This document shows positions 56,707 through 64,000 of a stretch of 64,000 nt of DNA, one piece after another. Every line of letters begins with the position of its first letter. The stretch's first letter is position 1. Position numbers and translations under genes: made by a program. Source of the DNA: Aulostomus chinensis (Eukaryota; Chordata; Actinopteri; Syngnathiformes; Aulostomidae); assembly GCA_037954235.1 (NCBI GenBank), contig JBBMOA010000015.1:23168069-23232068 (forward strand), written 5' to 3'. A model generated the notes under the pieces. That model was not told the DNA's origin and made no database searches. It saw only the letters and a list, made by a program, of their open reading frames with translations.

Positions 56707-57345
56707 ATCCTGGCCTCGCAGAGGGAAAGCCTACCAGGAGAAAATCATCCAAAAGGTGGAGGACAAATGATAATTTAGCATTGTTTAACAGGATCCAGCA
56801 CAAGGCATCGGCTAATGTGTCAAATATTTTTGGACTACTCCTGCACCCAAAAGTAAGTCGGACAGAGAAATAAATTTTTCCTTTCCACTGAACACCAAAC
56901 CAAGGCCATTGAGATGGATGCAGCGGCAATACTTTAAATGCATTTGAAATGTTGGCTTTTGCGAGCCAGGCTCCTTGTCCTGCTTTTATAATTAATTTAA
57001 TGGCGTCGTCCACAGTGCTGTAATACAGTGAAAATGGAGGCAGCGGAATGAGGCTGTTGATGCTATCGGCCGAGTCGTTGTGGGGAGCGGAAAGGTCGAT
57101 GATTAAGCGTTTTTTGCCTGAGTATTTTCTGGTGGCTATGCCGATTGGATTTATCCGAAATACGGAAAAGGGGGGCTTTTCAAATGGGCCTATCATAAAG
57201 CCATTTTTAACCTCCTTTTCGAGCAAAGCATCCACAATTTCAGTTTCTTTTTTTGCAGATAATAAGTTTGGGCAGAAGAAAGACACAGCAGGTGAATGAA
57301 GGAGTCCAGCCAGGAAACCCTGAATGAGACCAGTTAACAAGTAAT
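56627..57345 (-). pseudogene. Ngaro-like reverse transcriptase
   Basis: VNYLLTGLIQGFLAGLLHSP, KKRLIIDLSAPHNDSADSIN, WLAKANISNAFKVLPLHPSQ, WPWFGVQWKGKIYFSVRLTF, GCRSSPKIFDTLADALCWIL and FVLHLLDDFLLVGFPSARPG in order. The LDDF catalytic pair is intact, but motif A reads KANISNAF where the family has Asp before Ile (codon AAC near 56957). That single change should inactivate the polymerase. Confidence 0.85.
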
Positions 57346-57660
57346 TCACGAGACAGCGATTTGGGTGCTTTTTTTTTGTGCCTGTCCCAGCCTGGGAACA
57401 TTGATAGGTGTGGATGGCTTTATTTTTTCCGCTCCATTTTCGTGAATTTGCTCCTCCTTGGCCACACAGACTTTGGGTGGGCATCCCCGCAATAGCTGCG
57501 GAGCAGGTGCCTGGCTAGTGCTAGCTCTGCTGCACAAGGCGGTAGAGTGGGATTTAGAGCCGCAGATGGAGCAGGACAGGACTTGGTGGCCGGTAAAGTG
57601 TCTACTTATCAAAGAGAGATTGACCACGGACCAGTCTAGCTTCTGGTTAAACGCTGAATG
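57346..57660 (-). pseudogene. Ngaro-like gag end with CCHC zinc knuckle
   Basis: HQVLSCSICGSKSHSTALCS contains CX2CX4HX4C, a nucleic-acid-binding knuckle. FNQKLDWSVVNLSLISRHF precedes it. In a different frame from the gag body, so a break lies in 57660-57830. Confidence 0.75.
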
Positions 57661-57828
57661 AACATGGCGACTTTTGCTGAAACTGATTTGTGATATTCGT
57701 AAAATAAGGTGCCGCCATATGACACGGCTAGATCTGTGGTAATTGCTAAATAATTATCGAGCTCAGCTTGTCGATCCGGAAAGACTTCACATAGGACATC
57801 TCTATAAACCCCGAAAGCAACACAAAAC

Positions 57829-58632
57829 TCAGGAAGTTTTTGACAGTCTTGGATCTGCGTCCTTTAGTGCAACAGATATGTCGCCACAGTCAACCACGCG
57901 CTTGTCACTCAGTTCGGAGCCGAGCAGGATTTTCACCAAATTCACGTCATTACCTGCTATCATCTGGCTCCTCAGGTGCTGGGAGATGGCTGCAGCTGGG
58001 GTGAAGAATTGCAGCCCGGTGACCACGGGGACAGCTGTAGCCAGTTTTCTTTTTGGGATGATTTCGGGGGCTGCGAGGTGTTGAGCGTGGACAGGAGCAG
58101 ATGAGGGTATGGAGACCGGAGGGACGACCGGAGACGCCTGGGACTTCCTTTCCAGCGTCGCGATCCTTGAATTCATGTTGTCAAGGGCGGATTGGATTCC
58201 GACCACGGCATCCAACATTGAGTCGGGAAGCAGAGGAACATCCGCGACAGGCCGTTTTGATGTAGCGCTAACCCACTCGTGATGTTTACGCTTCTGACTC
58301 TGTTTCCTCCCGGACAGCTGAGGTGGAGGAACAGGTGCAGTGTCTACGGGAGGAAGAACCAGAGAGTCGCAGAGAATGGCAAACAACTCCTCGTGGGAGG
58401 CGCCGGCTGGAGGTTGGATGCTGTTTTTGAACATGGCTTCCAAGATCTTGGACAGGGGCCAGTCGGCGAGCCTGGGGCTATTTTTACTTGCTAGACGGGT
58501 GCTCCGACGAACAGTAGCGGCATGGCTAATCTCGCAGAGATCATCAGTTGGGTTAGGTGAGCCCTGCTGCGGCTGGGAGTCATCGGAGACCTCAGCTTGC
58601 CAGGAATTGTTGTCGGTGAACTCCATGGCCAA
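57829..58632 (-). pseudogene. Ngaro-like gag body
   Basis: 267 open codons starting MEFTDNNSWQAEVSDDSQPQ just inside repeat A1. A basic, proline-rich middle (SGRKQSQKRKHHEW) is followed by LPDSMLDAVVGIQSALDNMN and SRIATLERKSQ, a probable coiled coil, then FFTPAAAISQHLRSQMIAGN and DVNLVKILLGSE. No enzymatic motif; position and composition identify it as gag. Confidence 0.7.
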
Positions 58633-58682
58633 CAGGCAGGTAAACAGAAATCAGAAAGAGAAAAAACACCTTTCCAGCATGA

Positions 58683-58950
58683 GCAAATAGCAGCAGCAGC
58701 AGATAGCAGATAGCAGCAGATAACAGCAGATAGCAGCGATGACAGCGGGCAGAGCAGCATAGCCAGAGCTAGCAGAGTGGGAGTTGAGGCTGGGTGACAT
58801 TTTAGTTGAGAGGGGCCAATCAGAAGCAAGGGATTTGATCAGCTGATGCGGAGCAGCTGTAGATCAGCTGATTGATCAGTTTGATTGATAGACGAGAAGC
58901 CAATAGCGCTTGACTACCACGGCCTGACAGAACTAACGCTAACGCTCGAT
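58683..58950 (-). repeat. split direct repeat A1
   Basis: The 5' copy of repeat A; see 53924-54200. The element's outer end is AAATCGAGCGTTAGCGTTAG on the minus strand. Confidence 0.9.
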
Positions 58951-58952
58951 TT

Positions 58953-59905
58953 AAAATCTTGGTGGGACATTTCTGTTCAGAGCTCTGTGTTTCTGATGCT
59001 AAATACTATATAAAGAGATAATGTAGCTGTAGGGCCACTGTATTACAACTTTTGAAAAATGAGATCATCCTCACTGACATGGAGACATTCTCTGCGTTGA
59101 ATGTAAACAGAATCAATGGATACAACTACAATCCCATTACCCTGATGGATGTAAACAGTTGTTGTTTGCAGTTTAGTGTAATTTATCTAGTGGTCTTTCA
59201 GGAGTAGGCTTAGTCAGGATAGCCAAGTCGTCAAAGGCGCTGTGTTCAGGTTGCAGTCTCCCCATGAAGGTGTCGATTCAGATCACACTTCTGGCATTGC
59301 TGTGTTTTCAGAGTACTATCTGTGAATTCACAAGGATATAGTTATAACTAACTGAAAGCTGCTCAGCATTGATGAGACTGAGTGCATTTCCTGCAGATGT
59401 GGGTGGAGCTGGCCACATTGAAGGTGAACATGTTCCTCTGTGGCCATTACACTTTCCACCTGGGTATCTAAGAGATCATTCAGGCTACAACCAACTCACT
59501 CACTCATTCACAATCAAAGACTTGTATTTTGTTTTAAAATGTTTTTGTTCTTCTTTCAAATACAATTTGACATGATAACTTGATCATCAGGATTTCTATC
59601 TCATAACATCACTTCAATGTTTGGTCACAGCTGATGGTGAAATATCCTCACATACATCCGACCCTAACCCTAACCCTGCCCCACAATAATTTCACAGAGA
59701 AATGGCATACGCATACTTTTCAATTTTATTAAGTTCCTCAAGTGCTTTAGAAACAAAGCCCTTATGTTAGGTTCAGTAAAGGTCACAGTTTGGGTTTAAG
59801 CACCTCTGTTACTGTGTCAGCCTGATGATTCAGTCAGAACAGCTGAGATGACGGGAGTACAGATTAAATGTCTGGATTCTGTCTGGACATTGTCTGGGTG
59901 TCAAT
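58953..59905 (+). repeat. duplicated tRNA-Leu unit, copy 3
   Basis: Parallel to 49661-50170, with about 380 bp of extra sequence between the two homologous blocks (59376-59756). It includes a short telomere-like stretch at 59661-59677. Confidence 0.7.
59212..59295 (+). pseudogene. tRNA-Leu(CAG)-like relic 3
   Basis: 84 bp: GTCAGGATAGCCAAGTCGTC, AAGGCGCTGTGTTCAGGTTG with CAG anticodon, TCTCCCCATGAAGGTG variable arm, ATTCAGATC T-loop, CACTTCTGGCA acceptor. The closest of the three to a working tRNA, with acceptor ends still largely complementary. D-loop GG and T-loop TTCGA changes suggest decay. Confidence 0.8.
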
Positions 59906-60224
59906 GGGTTTTTGATCCAGTGATCAAAGTTCAAGTTTCAGGAGAACCTGGCTCTAAAGTCAACTTGATTTAGTCTGTGTTATATGACGAGTGGCATCAT
60001 TGGCATTAGTCAATGAATTTGCAGCAGACGTTCCATGGTGTCATTGTTACCACACACGGGTGATGCTGAAAATTGTAGAGACCAGAGTCAGTAAGACGAC
60101 CTAGCAGGTTAAGCTTGTATTTAACATGTAAAACAGGTTGCTGGTTAATCTAGGGCCACTGCTGATATATAAAATGTGACCCCGCCTGCAAAAAATTCCC
60201 ATATCTTGATTCACTCCCAATCTA

Positions 60225-61990
60225 AAGAAGCTGCGCCAGGACAGGGAGGTGTCTTACTGAAGTGGGGACTGGGCCCGGTTTAAGCAGGCCAGAAACAAGC
60301 TGACAAAGATCAAAGTAGTTAAGAGGAGCTACAGTGAGAAGCTTCAAAACAGCCTCTCAGCCAACAACCTTGCGACAATTGGGAGAGGCCTGCAACACAT
60401 CACCAACTACAGGAGTCCATCCCCCAAACCGGTGGGAAACCCCAGACTGGCAAATGAGCTGAACGGCTTCTACTGCGGATTTGAGAATCCCCCATTCACA
60501 CCTCTCACCCAAACAAAGGGACTACCTGCAACACTGTCTCCCCTCCCCCAGACCCACCGCCTGCACTAACATCTGTGAGGAGGATGTGTGTCAGAAGGCT
60601 CCAGGATGGTGCATCTCCCTCCTGCCTGAGAGTCTGTGCTATCTTTAACCGATTTCTGGAGTTATGTGAAGTGCCCTCCTGCTTCAAGTGCTCCACCATC
60701 ATCTCTGTCCCCAAGAAGCCCTCCATCACAGGATTAAATGACGACAGGCCTGTAGCTCTGACATCTGTGGTCATGAAGTCTTTTGAGAGACTGGTGTTGA
60801 GCCACCTGAAGGACATCAGAGGACCCCTGCTGGACTCACTGCAGTTTGCCTATAGGGCAAACAGGTCGGCGGACGATGCAGTCATCATGGGACTGGACTA
60901 CATACTGCATCACCTCGACTCCCCAAGGACGTACCCAAGGATCTTGTTTGTGGATTTCAGCTTGGCCTTCAACACCATCATCCCTGAAATCCTCCACCGG
61001 AAGCTCGCCCAGCTCACAGTGCCTGCCTCCACCTGTCAGTGGATTACCAGTGTCCTGACTGACAGGCAGCAGCAGCTGAAGCTGGGAGGCATCTCATCAA
61101 GCATCCAGACCATTAGCCCTGGAGCCCCCCCCCCCCCCCAAGGGTGTGTCCTTTCCCTGCTGCTCTTCTCCCTCTCACAAATGACTGCACATCAGGGGAC
61201 CTTTCTGTGAAACTCCTGAAGGTTGCGGACAACACCACTGTCACTGGTCTGATCTGGGATGGCGACGAGTCTGCTTACAGACGGCAGGTGGAACAGTTTG
61301 TCCACTGGTGTAGTCAGAACCACTTGGAGCTAAACCCACTCAAGACTGTGGAGATGACAATGGACTTTAGGAGAAGCCCCCTGACAACCCGCCCCCCCCC
61401 CCCCCCACCACCACCACCTCCACCACCACCACCACCACCATCCTCAACAACACAGTGTCTACTGCGGTTACCTTCAGGTTCCCTGAAAGGGACTTCCCAC
61501 ATAGACACTGTCTGGAAGAAGGCCCAGCAGAGGTTGTACTTCTTATGACAGCTCAGGATGATTAACCTACTACAGGAGCTGCTGACCATCTTCTACACTG
61601 CCATCATCTAGTCTGTCCTCTCCACCTCTGTCACTGTCTGGTTTGGATCAGCCTCTAAAAAGGACAGGTCCAGACTGCAACGGACAATCAGGTCTGCAGA
61701 GAGGATCATTGTCCAGGGTCAGGAAACAGGCAGCCAACATCTCTGCAGACCCCTCACATTCCAGACACAGACTGTTCATGCTCCTCCCCTCAGGCGTTAC
61801 AGAGCACTGTTCGCCAAAACCAGCCGACACAGAGACAGTTTCTTTCCCCAGGCCGTTCCTCTGATGGACTCTTAACTATGAACACCTCCTACACATATTT
61901 ACACCACTTCACCCTTGGTTATGGTTGAAATACATATTTATACATTCATTTACTTATTTATATGCTGTACATCGGTTGGCATGTATGTAT
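60225..61990 (+). mobile_element. Rex1-type LINE copy 1
   Basis: Upstream 60260-60480 reads as the pre-RT part (KNKLTKIKVVKRSYSEKLQN in one frame). 60575-61210 is RT: FLELCEVPSCFKCSTIISVP, DDRPVALTSVVMKSFERLVL, LQFAYRANRSADDAV, ILFVDFSLAFNTIIPEILHR and GCVLSLLLFSL. 61144-61548 continues VKLLKVADNTTVTGLIWDGD and CSQNHLELNPLKTVEMTMDF. The catalytic FADD is VADN. Poly-C tracts at 61126-61139 and 61392-61442 lie inside the coding region; the first lengthens the GAPQG motif in frame. Confidence 0.85.
61391..61442. repeat. poly-C and (CCA)n tract
   Basis: C-run followed by CCA/CCT triplets, encoding a proline run inside the Rex1 frame. Confidence 0.9.
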
Positions 61991-61998
61991 TGTTCTAG

Positions 61999-62445
61999 TG
62001 TTGAAGTACGCCGACTTCACCTGGTCCGTTGATGAGAAGAGATCACCCGGAGTCATCTGCTTCAGAAAAATCAACACTTTATTTCACACAACAAAGCAGA
62101 CGCAGATATATCTGGAGACCCCACTAAATGCACCGTGAGAGTGCAAGACAGAGAGTCTGAATAAGATCGTACGGACAGTGAATATATACTTGAAGCCACG
62201 GCCCTTTTGCAACACAATTTTACCAGTAATTTCCTCTCATGCATATCACACTTCTTGATTAGTACTTTTCCACTCACCCCTGCCCCTGCATGGTCAGGTC
62301 ATCTCCTCTTTCTGTTATTGTTATTCAGCCTTGACAGTTCGGGTGCGATTAACAGTCTACACAACTTGACACAATCAGTCACACCGTGTACTTTTACACA
62401 ATCAATGCCTGATATGGTAGTGACATGAACAGAACATGATCAACA
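61999..62445 (-). repeat. possible solo LTR
   Basis: On the minus strand it would start TGTTGATCATG and end GGCGTACTTCAACA (inverted TGTTGA/TCAACA). Inside are TATATATT near 62185 and AATAAA near 62075, in the order of a promoter and poly(A) site within an LTR. No matching target duplication (TCTAG left, GCTCA right), so the call is weak. Confidence 0.35.
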
Positions 62446-62449
62446 GCTC

Positions 62450-63840
62450 ATCATCTCACACACGTCCCGATGCTATCAGCTCCAGGTTGTTCAAGGAGTG
62501 TGTGGACCAACTCAGGCAGTTGGTCCAGTACTTGTTCAACCTGAGCCACAGACTGGAAACAATGCTGGTCCAGTGGAAGACCACCTGTGTAGTTCCTTAG
62601 ATAGCCCATTCTAGTGAACCGAGCCACTACAGACCTGTCGCCCTGACCTCCCGCCTGATGAAGACTATGGAGAGGATCATCCTTGGCCACCTCTGCACGG
62701 TGGTGAGCTCTGCTCAGGACCCGCTGCAGTTTGCCTATCATCCTGGCATTGGGGTGGATGATGCCATCATCTACCTGCTGCATCCAGCCCTGTCTCACCT
62801 GGAGTCCCACTGTGAGGATCATGTTTGTTGACTTCTCCAGTGATTTCAACACCATCCAACCCTCACTGCTGCGGGGGAAGGTGGAGGAGGCTGGCATGGA
62901 CTGATATCTGGCTGCTTGGACAATTGACTACCTATCTGACAGACCACAGTTCATGAGAACAAAAGGCTGTGTATCAGATGTAGTGATCTGAGTACAGAGG
63001 CCCCCCAGGGGACGGTGCTCTCTCCGTTCCTGTTCACCTTCTATTCTGTGGACTTCAAATACAACTCCAACTTCTGTCACTTGCAGAAGTTCTCCGATGA
63101 CTCAGCCATCGTTGGCTGCATATCAGAGGGGGACGAACAGGATTACAGAGGGGTCATCACGGACTTCGTGGGCTGGTGTGAGCAGAACCACCTGCTGCTG
63201 AACACAACATGACCAAGGAGCTTGTGATTTATTTCTGCAGGAAACCTCCCCCACACACAGCTGTGAACATCCATGGCTCTGACTTCGAGATCGTGGACTC
63301 ATTCAAGGGCCTGGATGTTCACATGAACAATAGACTGGACTGGACTGATAATACCAATGCCCTCTACATGAAGGGCCAGAGTCCCCTCCACCTGCTGAGG
63401 AGACTGAGGTCCTTCAGAATTTGCAGGGCCCTATTCTCTGGACTTTTTGATTATACTTTGGTGGCCTCTGCGGGGTGATACACAATTGTGGGCTGGGGTT
63501 GTGGAGTAACGGACAGGGGCAGGAAGGGACTGGACAAAGTGGTGAGGAGAGCCAGCTCTGTCCTGGACTGTTCACTGGACTCCATCCAGGAGCTGGCGGA
63601 CAGAAGGATGTTTGGCAAGCAACCATCATGAGCAATGAATCCGAACCCCTGCACCACACTGTGGAGACCCTGAGCAGCTCCTTCAGTTCCAGACTGCTGC
63701 ACCCTCAACGCAAGAAAGAGCGCTACCACAGGTCATTGAAGCCTGCAGCCGGCAGACTATACAAATGCACATTGTGAACAATCACATTCATGTGTTTTCA
63801 GCAATGTGTAATAATTGTGCAATAAAATATTCTTATTTTC
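62450..63840 (+). mobile_element. Rex1-type LINE copy 2
   Basis: Plus-strand pieces in order: SHYRPVALTSRLMKTMERII (about 62620), LQFAYHPGIGVDDAIIYLLH (62728), then frame 63015-63212 with LSPFLFTFYSVDFKYNSNFC, LQKFSDDSAIVGCISEGDEQ and WCEQNHLLLN, and 63209-63478 with ELVIYFCRKPPPHTAVNIHG and NRLDWTDNTNALYMKG. The DNA TTCTCCAGTGATTTCAACACC at 62837 matches the conserved Rex1 block. The catalytic SDD is intact, but several frameshifts and stops are present. Ends in GTGCAATAAAATATTC. Confidence 0.85.
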
Positions 63841-64000
63841 TCATACTTGATGTTAATATTTTTGTAATTGTCTAATATAAATGTTACAAACAATTATGTA
63901 TTTGTTTTTTCTTGTTTCAGAAATATTTTTCTTTTTAATTTATATCATCCTTTCTTGTTCTTTCTGTAAATGCTGCTGAAACTTTTTAAGTTTTCCCTGT

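Larger units (their letters stand above)
53625..58950 (-). mobile_element. Ngaro/DIRS-type tyrosine-recombinase retroelement
   Basis: Minus-strand order: repeat A1 (58950-58683), gag, zinc knuckle, RT, RNase H, tyrosine recombinase, repeat B1 (54400-54206), A2 (54200-53924), then B2 (ending 53625). A1-ORFs-B1-A2-B2 is the split-direct-repeat layout of Ngaro-like elements, which integrate by a tyrosine recombinase through a circular intermediate and make no target duplication. All coding parts carry breaks. A solo repeat unit of the same family lies at 48041-48565. Confidence 0.85.

Noticed and set aside
1..64000. CRISPR arrays, operons, bacterial promoters, phage or plasmid genes
   Set aside because: The DNA is vertebrate; no regularly spaced identical repeats with unique spacers and no prokaryotic gene organisation were seen.

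Overview
This is eukaryotic DNA, almost certainly from a ray-finned (teleost) fish. It carries Rex1-, RTE- and L2-type LINEs, tRNA-derived SINEs with the V-SINE type central segment, a BEL/Pao and a chromodomain Ty3/Gypsy retrotransposon, a tyrosine-recombinase (Ngaro/DIRS-type) retroelement, and PIF/Harbinger and hAT DNA transposons. Long (CA)n/(TG)n tracts and AT-rich intergenic DNA fit the same picture. No intact host gene is visible. Nearly every long reading frame belongs to a decayed mobile element, so most coding calls are pseudogenes. Family names rest on reading translated motifs by eye; no database search was run.

Layout. 0-4.6 kb: (TG)n, a 49-bp minisatellite, a solo LTR with a perfect 5-bp target duplication, and two SINEs. 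3.9-8.7 kb: a 676-bp inverted repeat (arms 3891-4566 and 6573-7248). The right arm sits inside an RTE-type LINE in place of most of its reverse transcriptase. 8.8-11.7 kb: unclassified diverged repeats and a SINE. 12.8-14.1 kb: a badly decayed L2/Jockey-type LINE. 14-19 kb: little recognisable. 19.3-20.4 kb: a BEL/Pao integrase remnant. 20.48-22.73 kb: a putative DNA transposon with about 130-bp terminal inverted repeats, encoding a broken cysteine-rich protein I cannot place in a named superfamily. 23.4-27.06 kb: a Gypsy chromovirus (minus strand) with one LTR, abutting head to head a BEL/Pao element (27.08-33.21 kb, plus strand) that also lacks its 5' end and carries a nested hAT element. 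33.5-36.7 kb: an L2/CR1-type LINE (esterase ORF1 and endonuclease) split by a PIF/Harbinger element. 36.7-40.4 kb: a SINE, then unrecognised DNA. 40.5-43.95 kb: the only host-gene-like sequence. It comprises a THAP-domain exon relic, a SAMD3-like multi-exon pseudogene hit by a 360-bp RTE insertion with 14-bp target duplications, and two short exons with good splice sites. 44-53.1 kb: SINEs, tRNA-Leu relics, a solo split-direct-repeat unit, an L2 3' end and an internally deleted RTE. 53.6-58.95 kb: an Ngaro-like retroelement with an A1-ORFs-B1-A2-B2 repeat layout. 59-64 kb: a third tRNA-Leu relic and two Rex1 LINEs in tandem.

The genes do not form a pathway. The window records successive nested insertions, and the nesting gives relative ages: Harbinger is younger than the L2 LINE, hAT younger than BEL, RTE younger than the SAMD3-like pseudogene. 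In several elements a catalytic aspartate has become asparagine or another residue (Gypsy integrase, Ngaro RT, Rex1 RT, L2 endonuclease, BEL RT, Harbinger transposase), so all are probably non-autonomous now. The most interesting feature is the TIR-bounded element at 20481-22730.
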